From Hydra vulgaris (taxonomy: Eukaryota; Cnidaria; Hydrozoa; Anthoathecata; Hydridae): a stretch of 64,000 bases of DNA. The position numbers and the translations under genes were made by a program. The stretch lies in contig NC_088922.1 of assembly GCF_038396675.1 (NCBI RefSeq), forward strand, positions 65,437,001 through 65,501,000, written 5' to 3'. Shown piece by piece: positions 37,430 through 48,519 of this stretch; position 1 is the stretch's first letter, and the number at the start of each line of letters is the position of its first letter. The notes below the pieces were generated by a model, which was not told the DNA's origin, made no database searches, and saw only the letters and a list, made by a program, of their open reading frames with translations.

Positions 37430-38090
37430 ATGGCTGGACATACAAATAGAGTCCAAAAAGGAATATTGGAAATCAATCCTAAAGCTTATTTTATACCATG
37501 CAATAACCATTCACTTAATCTTGCGGGTGTGCACACAGTAGGTAGTAGTAGTACACAGTCGGTAACTTTATAATAGATGATCTTGAAAGCTCAGAGATGT
37601 GATCATGAGACTATTAAAAAAAAGGTGATGCTGGAACCTTTTAGCTTTTCTTTACTTTTGTAGCACTCACTTAGCTGAAATAATGATACACAAAAGTTTC
37701 TGCAAATTCAAGGAATTTCGTTAGATCAATATACGATATAAATGGAAATGTTAGCGAAGTTCCCAGCTGAAGAACGAGATACAGTTGTAAAGGAGGCAAG
37801 TATTTATGCTTTGAAGATTTGCCAAATATACAATATCGCAATAAAAAAAAGAGTTGGCCGACGAAATAAAATGCCGGATGAACAAACCAAAGATGCAGGC
37901 TTAAGTCTTGTTGATGAAGTTAGAAAAGAACAAAGTACAAAGAAAAGTACAAAGCTGTGGATAGGCTGCAGTCAGAAGTTGTGAGCCGCTCATCTAAGTT
38001 GCAAGAACTTGAGAAAATGTTTTCCTTTTTAAAAACTGAAATATTGCTGAATGGGGAAAATAATCAATTCATTAAACGCCAGATTGAGCA
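37430..38090 (+). pseudogene. hAT-type (DUF4371-like) transposase remnant
   Basis: About 37,430-37,560 reads AAIMAGHTNRVQKGILEINP, then YFIPCNNHSLNLAGVHTVG. This is the block of hAT/DUF4371 transposases around the conserved CxxHxLNL motif, where the His belongs to the catalytic region. A separate open piece (37,742-37,984) and a following coiled segment (LQELEKMFSFLKTEI) may be the C-terminal part or an unrelated fused piece. Frames are broken by stops and by a GTAGTAGTA slip. The preceding stretch (37,080-37,430) has no clear gene. Confidence 0.55.
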
Positions 38091-38092
38091 TA

Positions 38093-39266
38093 CCCAGCTT
38101 GCACACATAAGTTAATAAAACGTTAAAACATTTTTGTGGGTTGCGTTGGCCCAACATTGACCGCCAACATTGTTTTTATATCTTTTTGGTTACAAATGCG
38201 ACGTCGCTAACAACTAAAAAACAACGTTGGTTCAACGTTGTATTTTAAGTCGGCATTGCGTAATGTTTTACGTTGATTCAACGTTATACTTTACGTTGGC
38301 ACAACATTGTATTTTAAGTTGATTCAACGTTATGTTTTACGTTTGCTCAACTTTATAGTCTACCTTTTATCGAAATTGAATTAATTTGTTTTATGTTAAG
38401 CATATACGTATAAATATAGAATGTTACATATTAATACGCATATTTAATTGCGTATTTTTATTTATACATATTTCCGCCATTTTTACGTTGAATTGACGTT
38501 GCTTATGACATTTAATTATACTTACATTAATGCATCTGATTAAAAACACATTATTCATGTTTTTTTTTTATTGTGGCTTGATATTTCATTACATAAAAAA
38601 GAGAAAAATATATTAGCAAAATTTATTTCCATAATCAACTGAAATATTTAAATGAGAAATAATTCTCATGAATTATACAAATGTATGTTTGTATATCTGC
38701 CTTTTCTCGATGCAAACGCAACGTTGATCCAATGTATAAAATCCAACGTTGTTCCAAGGCATGTATATACATTAAATCAACGTTGGTTTATACACATTGA
38801 ATCAACGACGGGTTAATAAAATTGGATCAACGTTGGGTATAGTTCATTTAAAAAATAAAAATTTTGCAATGTCTTTACACACATTGGATCAACGTTGATT
38901 TATATGTATTGAACGAACGTTGGGTTATATACAATGGATCAACTTTGGGTTTAGATCGTAAAAAGAATCGACTTTTTGCGATGTTTTTACATACATTAAT
39001 TCAGCGTTGGTTTGTACACATTAAATCAAAGTCGGGTTAATAACATCAGATCAACGTTGGGTTTACATCGTAAAAACAATCAAATTTTTGCGATGTTTTT
39101 ACATACGTTGGACCAATGTAAATGTGCCAGCTGTTTTTAGTTCCGTCGTTATTAATTTTATCATTAAAAAAATGACATTGGACCAACGTTGGTTTTGCAT
39201 TAGAAAAAACAGCCAACGTTCGCAATGGTTTTACATACGTTGGCCCAACGTAAGTGAGCAAGCTGG
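38093..39266. mobile_element. AACGTT-lattice element, copy 1 (most complete)
   Basis: The left end reads CCCAGCTTGCACACATAAGT and the right end is inverted (GTGAGCAAGCTGG). The 1.17-kb body has no gene. It is filled with AACGTT and CAACGTTG palindromes, mostly within GGATCAACGTTGG-like units every 20-60 bp at both flanks. Two other copies lie at 40,243-41,081 and at 41,082-41,102 joined to 58,338-62,157. It is probably a non-autonomous DNA transposon of unknown superfamily. Confidence 0.75.
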
Positions 39267-39477
39267 ATATGTTCAAATTTTGCATTGAGCTGAATCCATC
39301 GGGAAATGTTAGTAGAAGCAAATCGTCTTCGACGTCATATGACAGTGTTCCAAACAAACACCAAGATAGATCCGCAAGAGTTAAAGAATTGGAGTGCTTT
39401 AGAAGTCTTATCATGGATTCTTAAATGGCACATGCAAGAAAATGTACCTAATCTTTTTGTGGCCGTCAGATTTTTTT

Positions 39478-39720
39478 AATCAGCAAGTATTCTAAATTGT
39501 GGTGGACAACAGAACTTAAAAAATGTAGCAAAAATCTTTCAATTAACTATAAGCAATGGCAAAAATCAATATATGATAAGACACAAGAGTGTATGGAATA
39601 CAAAAGATAATAGCTGTATCAGTAGCTAGAAGTAAAAGGAGCTACTTAAAGCTAAAATTGATAAAAAGCTATTTATGCTCAGCAATGATACAAGAATGCA
39701 TATCTAATTTGGCCATTTTA
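39478..39720 (+). mobile_element. Short LINE fragment related to 35.8-36.7 kb
   Basis: The stretch beginning TCAGCAAGTATTCTAAATTG matches 35,917-36,200 and contains a single copy of the 32-bp unit expanded there. It is non-coding as it stands. The 39,720-40,050 region has no recognised gene. Confidence 0.65.
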
Positions 39721-40057
39721 TCTTTTAAACAATAAACCTTTTTCAAAACTAACTTTTATAAAATTGTTGACAGTGATTTTGCACCACTGAAAGCTAAAAA
39801 GGGAAAATATGTTAACTCTTAGTCATTTAAGCGGTGCCCTACAACTTAAATAGGTGTACGTCTTAAACAGTTTTTTTTCGATACGCAAACCAATAACTAT
39901 CTTGCAAGTATGATAGCTTAGTATATTCATATGTTAAATTGTTTGATAGATACCTCAATATCTGAAAGTACCGTGTGATTCTCAGTATTTTTATTTAAAT
40001 ATAAAAGAAAATTATAATTACAATATAGTTCAACATCATATTTTCTTTTATTTACAA

Positions 40058-41081
<1,024 letters not shown>

Positions 41082-41096
41082 CCCAGCTAGCACACA

Positions 41097-41102
41097 TACG
41101 TT
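41097..41102 (+). other. Left target-site duplication of the Polinton (TACGTT)
   Basis: TACGTT directly precedes the element and is repeated at 58,338-58,343. The same unbroken sequence (CACACATACGTTGATAAAAC) is seen in AACGTT copy 2 at 40,252, which shows the empty site. A 6-bp duplication is diagnostic for Polinton/Maverick integration. Confidence 0.95.
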
Positions 41103-41366
41103 AGTAGTATAAAAAGCGGGTTCTGGCTCTTTTTTTTGATTTTTTTGTGTGAGCTAGAAAGTATGATACATTTCAACCATTTTTCAACATGTATATTATG
41201 AGATCTCTTCAACTAGAATGACATGGTATTCATTATAATTATATAATTATAATTATAAGGTGAAATCTAACCCTAAGCGTAAATGAAATCTACTTTGCAT
41301 TAGGTCTTTCAGACCCATAAGAAGTAGTTCTTCAAACTTAGCTACGCATAATAGTAAATTACTCCT
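41103..41366 (+). repeat. Polinton left terminal inverted repeat (264 bp)
   Basis: It is an inverted match of 58,064-58,337 with a few indels, over 90 percent identical by eye. The outer 18 bases are identical. It contains a TTAGGTCTTTCAGACCCATA motif (41,300-41,319), which also recurs inside the PLA2-like gene at 57,060. In protein-primed elements the termini serve as replication origins. Confidence 0.95.
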
Positions 41367-41398
41367 TTTAACTCAGAAAAACTTCCAGATTTCTCAAC

Positions 41399-42564
41399 TT
41401 ACTCATCAGCAGAGTTTATTGTTACTACTAATCTTCTACCATTAGTAACGCTAGGCATGGAGTCATTTTTACCAAAACTTCTGTAAAAAGAGATAGTAGT
41501 TGTAAAATCAAATTTTGGTTTTGATTGATACAATAGTCCAGATGATCTATTAGCAAATGAAGTTTTAATTCCATTCCATGAAGATAAATAAAAATCTACT
41601 AAACCAGATGAGCAGTATATACATCTGCTATTATTTTCGTATCCAGGAAATATTAAATTACTATAGTTATAGAATGTCCAAGGTTGAATAACTGAGTCAT
41701 TGTTTTTAGGAGAATTTATTCCGTCATACATGCGTACTCTTGATTCCTTCCAGTTTCCAGATTTACCGATAACATGCATTCTAATATATTTTAAATAAAC
41801 ACCATTTCTATTACTTGCAGTGTTCAATAATATATATTCATTACCATAAGGTGTATTCAAATATCTAAATGTGGATGAGTCTAGTTTAAGATCTGAAATA
41901 AATTGGGGGTATTAATGAAATATTTGCTTGTTGTGTTGAACTTATTGTAATAAAAGGTTGCAACGAATATGTATGTGGATTTCCAGTTTTATTGTTTAAT
42001 TCAATTTTTAGATTAGTTTTAAATGGTAAATCAAGTGTAAAGTATCCTCCTAATTCAATATTAGAATGCATATTACAACCTTGTAAAGAGTTAGTATAAA
42101 ATGGTCCACCAAGTGGAGCGAATAATAAATCACAAGCTATACTTCCTATATAAATACGTTACTTGATACACTTCCATTTGGATTTGTTCCTTTAAATTCT
42201 AACCATAGTTTTCTGAGAATACCAGGACCACTATTTTGAATAAAAACTGCTGTTCCATCTGTATTTGGTTCAAGAGTCTGGGATTTTACCCCATGCATGT
42301 TAAACTTGAATATGGTACTATTTCTAAACTGCTAGAATTAGGTATTATTGTGTCAACATAGTACTTTGTAGCAGCATCATTTGGATTTTTAGGTTCTGCT
42401 ACATTTATTAATTTATTTGTATTCATGTCAATATCACTAGTTGCATTATTTTGCCAATCTCTTCTAATAAACATACTATCAGCTTGAGATGCTGTTAATC
42501 CATTTGAAACTACTCAACTTGTAGTTGAATAAATTCTTGTACGTCCGAATTTATCAACAGGCAT
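41399..42564 (-). pseudogene. Polinton fibre-like protein
   Basis: From ATG at 42,564 the frame starts MPVDKFGRTRIYSTTS, then a TGA. It continues with SNGLTASQADSMFIRRDWQN and NTNKLINVAEPKNPNDAATK followed by YYVD. The NKLINVAxPxNPxDAATKxYVD pattern is the shaft repeat seen in phage tail fibres and in Polinton and giant-virus proteins. The C-terminal ~300 residues (through GGYFTLDLPFKTNLKIEL and KFDFTTTISFYRSFG) resemble a beta-rich host-binding head. A TGA near 42,515, a frameshift near 42,290, stops near 42,150 and a frame change near 41,880 break it. TTTATATATAAA lies directly before the ATG. The role as virion spike is inference from fold-like patterns. Confidence 0.6.
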
Positions 42565-42585
42565 TTTATATATAAAGAAAAAAAA

Positions 42586-43013
42586 CTACCATAGATTATT
42601 AATAATATTCTGAAAATCATATCCTTCATCTAGTTTTTTTAAAACATAGAGACACAAATGTCCGCAGAATGAAGTATTTCCAAATTGAACTCTTTCACTG
42701 TTATAATAAACAGGACTTTTTAAATAATTAACAATTTCAACAGGAGGTGGTAGCCAATAAGAGTCAAAACTTAATTTTTTTTCACTGTCTTTGTACCAGC
42801 AAATCCAATGAAACCCTGTGTACTTGAATCTCCTGTATTTAATATTCCACATTCTTTTCTTTGTGCATTTTTTGGTAATTGATCTCTTACAAATACACCT
42901 CTAAAATGTTTTATTTTTAATTTTTTTGCTGCTTTGATCAATTGAAAATTTGTTAGTGGTTCATTGGGTAGAATTATTCATTCAACATTGACAAGTTTTT
43001 AAATATTTCCCAT
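42586..43013 (-). pseudogene. PRO: Adenovirus-type (Ulp1-like) cysteine protease
   Basis: This is the maturation protease of Polintons, which cleaves capsid precursors. Visible active-site elements in order: FHWICWYKD (His), FDSYWLPPP (Asp), VQFGNTSFCGHLCLY (Gln and nucleophile Cys in FCGH) and a C-terminal IINNLW. The length (about 142 codons) is normal for the family. The N-terminal stretch (LPNEPLTNFQLIKAAKKLKI, then FRGVFVRD) is in another frame, so a single-base indel lies near 42,805 just before the His motif. Two stops lie at codons 5 and 12. A TTTATAAATAAAA box directly precedes the ATG. The catalytic residues survive although the frame does not. Confidence 0.9.
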
Positions 43014-43099
43014 TTTTATTTATAAATTATTTTTTGAGAAAAAAATAATTTTTGGGCTCCCCTACCACTTAGGCTCCTTGGGCTCTTTTCCTAATTGTC

Positions 43100-46000
43100 C
43101 TATTGTCCTATTGTCTTATTTTCTTTTAGTTTGTAGTGTCCATATGCTAATGTGTGTATTCCATCTTCTAAAATAACTCTTTTATCGTCTTCTGCGCTTA
43201 ATGCTATTTTATTGACCTCTTTTGTGTAAGTTTCATGTGAATATGATCTTATTACATTCATTTTGCTAATATGATCTTTTTTATTTAATAAACAATCTTT
43301 GTAATCTTCATGTGTTATATACTTTTAACAACACTTTTCTTTACTCCTTTACATTTTTTGTTATCTTTTCAGTGTACTTTGTAAGAATACAACTTTGATC
43401 TGAGTCCTACAAATTCTTCAATTTGTGCTCCTCCAGCTTCATCTTTAAACATTCCAATTATTTTCTTATTAAGACCAATTTTCAATCCAACATTAGTAAT
43501 TGCTGGGTGCTTTAGGCTAAATTCACTTGTATCAAATTTGCTTTCAATATCTTTAGAAATATCGGAATAAAAGTCTTCTGTTTTAATTTCGTATGCTAAA
43601 GAATCTGTATCTGTGAATAATAGTTTTGCTCGATCAGCATAGTTTTTCTTTATGTAATCATAATGAAATTCATACATTAGAGTTTTGCTCAAATCCAATA
43701 TACACATTCCTAAGTAAATTGGTTTAGCATATTTTAATTTTGTTCTTTTCATATGTATTGCTATTAAGTTTTCATCAAATATTGTTCTTCTTTCAAAGTT
43801 TGGTTTTGATGCTAGTTTAATAGCTTCATTTCTGCCTGTTACTAATCTAATATCAACTCTGATCTCAATGTTCTCCATTGTTTTTCCAAATACTGAGTTG
43901 TTCATGAGTTTAAAAAAGTCTTTTTCAAAATCATTCGTTGCTATAGTTCTAAGGTTTGTATTTAGTTCAATGTATTCATTGAGCCATGCTCTTTTTTCAA
44001 ATTTTATCCCTCCGTGAATTTTAGTAATCTTTAATCCTAATCGTTCATATAGTTTTAGATTTTCATAATGTATTATATACTTTCTCTTATTATACAAGTT
44101 GGGAACTAATTTTTCAACTTTATCAATATTTAATCTTTCAGGTGCAAGTGGATAATCATTATGTTCATCATGTAGATGTTCAGGGTAATCTAAATCTACT
44201 TTTAGTATACATGGAGTTGATTTCCAGTTTTCTATTTCATTTTTGTCCATCCATTTAAAACCATGTGTTGGAAGTGGTTTACTGATTGCCCATCCATATA
44301 GATTATTAGCGACTAGATATTGTATGAATGTTGATTCTTTGCTTTTGTCAAATGCGTCATCAATGTACTTATTATTAGATGTTCCTAATCTATTCGATAT
44401 CATACTGATTCCACCTCTTATTCCTTTCTTTATCATTAGGATCATATCGTAATCGCTCAACAGTTCTAATTTTACTTTTGTTTTCTTCAATGCTGCATCC
44501 AAAGCAAATCCTGGTGATGTATAATACCAAGCAGGATCTAATTTATAACAATTCATACAAACATCTCTAAAATTTTCAAAGACGTCAGCTAGTATAAGCA
44601 GATCTGAAACGTTGTACAAGTCATGATAATCTCTAAATGTTTTGCAATGAAACTCATTCCATACAGTTTGTGCATGTGAGTAATCTTCATCACTTATATC
44701 TTCATCGTTCAATTTTGAAAAGAATAATTCTTTTGGTGGTAATTGGGTTTCATTAAATTTATCAACAGAGTCTACCCAATCATAGGGATATACGCCTTTT
44801 TTTAGTAATAAATCTAATTGTTTCACTGAATATCATTTTCCGATAATTTTGCACTGGTCTCCTGCTAAATTCTTTGATAAAGCATCTAAACTAGAAGGCA
44901 TAAATCTATAACTATCTAAGAAACGAAGTTCACGTTTAACTTCAACTTTCTTACCTTCTTTAATATACTCATGGACTTAAATTTTTCTAGAAAAGCTAAC
45001 ATACTTTTCTTCATTGTTTCGTATGCAACTCAATTTCCCTCCTGATAATTTTCTTATAAATAAGTGAGAATCATAACCAGATAAATTGTGAAATAGTACT
45101 GGAAAGAATTTTGTAATTTTATTATTTAAATTACAATTTTGATGAGCAGCACCTCTATATTTTCCAGTAATATGACAGTGATCACGTACTTTATCATTAT
45201 CCAAATCTTTTCCGCAAATGTGACATTCAGTTGCTGCATTAAAATCATGCTTGTTTTCAGGAGTAAATATCATCTTTTTTGGAAACTTAATCATATCACA
45301 AATTTTCTTAATATCTTCTTGTAAAGTATCAACAAAAATTTGTGCAACATCATCTGTTTCACTACTTGCAGTAAATGTGACTGGACTGCTTTGATAAAAA
45401 CTTTCATCAAAACATTTAATATAATAACAGAATGAACTTGGAATATATTTTTCTGATATTGTTTAGTATAAGATTCATTCGGATTGGGTTCACAAGTGTC
45501 AATTTGTTTGATAAAACTTTTAAAGTCGGCACATACTACAAACGGAACTCTCATTGATTTATTGTGATTAGTAAATTGCATTGTTGAATTTGGTGGTGGA
45601 AGTCGATACGTACTGAATAATCTGTTTCACAATACGATTTATGATTAGATAATGATTCCTCAAAATTAAATCCTAACAAAAAATTTCTACAATAGTGTTT
45701 TTTGCAACGCTTATTTGATGTTTGTGATGAAAGTAATCTGCTTAAATTTTTTATTAAACAGTAATGATTGGTTTCGTCATTTGAGATTAATAGTAAATTT
45801 ATTAAATGTTTGCGATTATTATTCTTTGATACGTGCAAAATATGAACTTCTGATTTTTCATAACCATATGCATTGACACTGATATCTGTATTGTTCTTCT
45901 CAAATTGTGTGATTTGATTTAATGATACTGGAAAATCTATTTTATCCCAGTTTATTTTTTCAGCTTGATTTTTAAGCTCTTTATCTACTCTTTCAGAATT

Positions 46001-46988
46001 TTTAGCTGTTGAATTTAATTCTCTTGTGATGCACCACTTAAAATATTGATTATCTTCATTCTTTATATTAGTTATTGCTTTTTTATTTGCTAAATTTTTA
46101 TCAAGTGGAATATATGATTTAGCTTTAATAGGATTATACTCAATAAAATTGATATCCATCTTTTCAACAGAAACAAATCTCCAACCTGATCCTAACTGTT
46201 GAAAAGATGATAAGGATTCTAAAATTTTCTGCTTTGATGTTTTATAAAACTCGTATAAATCTGTTGTTTCTAATACAACTTGATTACTCGTTCTAAATGG
46301 AACAGATGTGATTATAGTTTCTCCTGTTTTAATATCAGTACGCTCCATTTCACAAGTGAGAACTATATAAACCTTTGAATTTCTATTTCCGTTTAGTACT
46401 TTAATAGCACTATTTTTAGCAGCATTTATGAAGGATAAATGCAGCATTTATGAAGGATAAAGCATCATAACCTTCTACCCCTTTAGCTGTAAATTGCTTC
46501 GTCACATTTTTAATAGATGATTGATTTAATTCAAATTTTATTGCATTTATGTCTTTATTAATTTCTTTTTTTATTTCTACAACTTTTTTTCAGGTTCAAC
46601 TTTGTTTCTAACTTCCAATTTATTGTATAAATTTTAATGAGTTGACTTTTTGATTGACTTTATTCTTAATTGTATCAGGTACGTATGACACAATCGATTC
46701 GGCAATAGAATTAAATTTACTTTTTTCAGTTGATTCTTTTTTTGCTGTCAATGTATTCACTGTATTTTTAATTGTATCAGGTACATATGACATAAGCCAA
46801 CCTGTTATAGATTGCGATGGTCTTTGTTCAATCGGTGTGTTACTCACTGATGTAGATTGCGTTAGTGTACGCTCAACAGGTGTGTGCGATAACGCTTCTT
46901 CTAATTCACTTCTTCTCATTCTAGAATAATTTTTAATTCCTCGCTCTATAGCGATTTTTTTAAATTATTTCACTGTTATTTTTGCCAT
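43100..46988 (-). pseudogene. POLB: Protein-primed family B DNA polymerase, multiply broken
   Basis: The start is ATG at 46,988 (MAKITVK, then TAA), directly after GATATATAAAA. The N-terminal region has KKIAIERGIKNYSRMRRSEL, a Rho-N/SAP-like motif, and two VPDTIKN repeats. A tandem duplication of about 22 bp sits at 46,418-46,460. Exonuclease motif I reads VCADFKSF, where the catalytic Glu is Lys; HNLSGYDSHLF (ExoII) and FLDSYRFMPSSLDAL (ExoIII) are present. The zinc-like HICGKDLDNDKVRDHCH motif is intact. Polymerase motif A reads YLVANNLYGWA with Val for the catalytic Asp; motif B is KLMNNSVFGKTMEN; motif C FTDTDSLAY is intact. The C-terminus runs past a TGA (43,369) to [12 protein letters not shown] and TAG at 43,100. 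Further stops lie at about 44,978 and 44,827, with frameshifts near 45,550, 45,430 and 43,320. It cannot make active enzyme. Confidence 0.95.
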
Positions 46989-47006
46989 TTTTATATATCA
47001 AGATAG
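46989..47006 (-). promoter_or_regulatory. TATATAA box fused to the polymerase start codon
   Basis: On the minus strand ATCTTGATATATAAAAATGG runs straight into the POLB ATG. The ATPase has ATCTTGATATATAAAAAATG and the NPNAI-repeat gene ATCTTTATATATAAAAATGG. The shared 17-20 bases upstream of unrelated genes mark a common promoter element with almost no 5' leader. Confidence 0.7.
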
Positions 47007-47061
47007 AATTTTTTTTAATTTTCATTTTCTTTATATCATTTTTCAAAAATATTTTTTCTTG

Positions 47062-47263
47062 TCAATATTTCATATGTAAAGTTTCATATGAAATATTAAA
47101 TGCATCCCCATCCTCGTATTCTACAATAATAAGTAATATTTCGATATTTTGCAATCTCTTGATCTTTTGTATTTGTCAATGTTCTATATACAAAAGGTTC
47201 AGGGGTTAAAATTGTTGATGATATATCTGGAACAGCCTCATCAAGTAGATACTCAATATCCAC
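47062..47263 (-). pseudogene. Small conserved Polinton protein (unrecognised), frameshifted
   Basis: A GTG at 47,263 sits where ATG is expected, right after the promoter-like CATATAAAA. The reading is VDIEYLLDEAVPDISSTIL, then VYRTLTNTKDQEIAKYRNIT. After a frame change near 47,130 it continues VEYEDGDAFNISYETLHMKY, with TGA at 47,062. The clean amino-acid composition across both frames indicates a real gene of about 65-90 residues. I do not recognise a domain. It lies between the NPNAI-repeat gene and the polymerase. It was missed by length-based gene finding because the frame is split. Confidence 0.5.
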
Positions 47264-47281
47264 TTTTATATGGCAAGATTT

Positions 47282-48004
47282 TTATTTTTTCTTGTCATAT
47301 AACTTAATTAAATAATCTTCCAATTCAAGCAGATATTTATTTGCTTCTTTTATTTTTTCATAATCATATGTGAAGATATTTGGATTATATGATAACCAAT
47401 TCCACTCTACTTTGTCTACAATCCCTTTTAATATTTCAATGGTATTTGGATTTGAAGATAATATATCCCAATGTACTTTATCTAAATTATCTTTTAATAT
47501 TTCAATCGCATTTGGATTTTTAGATAACCATCGCCAGTTTACTTTATCTAAATTATCTTTTAATATCTCAATCGCATTTGGAATTGTAGATAAACAAGTC
47601 CAATCTACTTTATCTAAATTAGCTTTTAATATCTCAATTGCATTTGGATTTAAAGATAAAATTTCCCAACCTACTTTATCTAAATTCTCTTTTAATATCT
47701 CAATCGCATTTGGATTTCGAGATAAATTTCTCCAATCTACTTTATCTAAATTCTCTTTTAATATCTCAATCGCATTTGGATTTCGAGATAAATTTCTCCA
47801 ATTTACTTTATCTAAATTCTCTTTTAATAGTTCAATAGCATTTGGATTTTCAGATAACCATTCCCAATATACTTTATCTAAATTATTTTTTAATAAATTA
47901 ATCGCATTTGGATTTTTAGGTAACATATGCCAATTTACTTTATCTAAATTATTTTTTAACAATTCAATCGCATTTAGATTTTCAAATAAATTATCATTTC
48001 CCAT
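47282..48004 (-). CDS. NPNAI-repeat protein (ten ~23-residue repeats), intact
   Basis: The 240-residue protein is built from tandem units of the form NPNAIEILKxNLDKVxWxxL, ten copies in succession, ending with a Lys-rich tail (LEDYLIKLYDKKK). Repeats of this NPNAI...LDKI.W type are abundant in giant-virus proteins and some eukaryotic mobile elements. They likely form an alpha-solenoid, and their function is unknown to me. The frame has no lesion although its neighbours are broken. An ATCTTTATATATAAAAATGG promoter-start motif precedes it. Neighbouring repeat units are nearly identical at DNA level (for example 47,690-47,800), so recent unit duplication is likely. Confidence 0.85.
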   Translation of the reverse strand: MGNDNLFENLNAIELLKNNLDKVNWHMLPKNPNAINLLKNNLDKVYWEWLSENPNAIELLKENLDKVNWRNLSRNPNAIEILKENLDKVDWRNLSRNPNAIEILKENLDKVGWEILSLNPNAIEILKANLDKVDWTCLSTIPNAIEILKDNLDKVNWRWLSKNPNAIEILKDNLDKVHWDILSSNPNTIEILKGIVDKVEWNWLSYNPNIFTYDYEKIKEANKYLLELEDYLIKLYDKKK

Positions 48005-48037
48005 TTTTATATATAAAGATTTTTTTTTTAATATATT

Positions 48038-48457
48038 TTAATTTTTTTTTAATTGTTCAGAATTTGATATTTCAATCTTATAACCATTATCAATCTTACC
48101 ATCACGCATTTCAAGATATCTATATCCATGACCAGTTCCACGCATTGCACTATATAAGGATTTATATACTGTTCCTTCTCCTGTCTCCATGTTTGTTAAT
48201 TTAATAGTTGTTTAGTTAATTGTTTTTAATCTTTCATATTTTGGATCTATTTCTTTTTTCTCTTCATTTACTGGATGTATTCTAGGTCTTCCAACTGATC
48301 TTTTCTCAGTTACTTCTTTCACTTCAGCCATAATAGATTCTTTATCTAATAACCCATTTTCCATTGCAATCATTATCAATGTAGCGATATTGTCAGATGT
48401 TTTTGAAATGTTATTTTCTTCTAATAAACTTTTTAAACTTTTCTTTGTATAATACAT
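48038..48457 (-). pseudogene. Small AT-hook-containing Polinton protein, one nonsense codon
   Basis: From ATG at 48,457: MYYTKKSLKSLLEENNISKT, then MIAMENGLLDKESIM. EKRSVGRPRIHPVNEEK follows, with a GRPR AT-hook core that would contact the minor groove of AT-rich DNA. A TAA at 48,212 interrupts the frame, which continues as TIKLTNMETGEGTVYKSLYS, then AMRGTGHGYRYLEMRDGKID, to TAA at 48,038. The C-terminal block looks like a short beta-rich DNA-binding module of the kind near homing-type nucleases (NUMOD-like), but that is tentative. Full length would be about 139 residues. A TTTATACAATAAAAA box precedes the ATG. Confidence 0.6.
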
Positions 48458-48519
48458 TTTTTATTGTATAAAGAAAAAAATTTTAAATAATTTTCAAAAA
48501 AAATTTAATTTTCAAAAAT

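Noticed and set aside
39046..39414. Open frames in AACGTT elements (for example 122 codons on the minus strand)
   Set aside because: They contain repeated YVGPTYVK-like units that translate the palindromic repeats; frames are not preserved between copies.
47370..48041. Plus-strand open frame of 223 codons with ISIAFGF repeats
   Set aside because: It is the antisense shadow of the NPNAI-repeat gene, which has the promoter motif and sensible composition on the minus strand.
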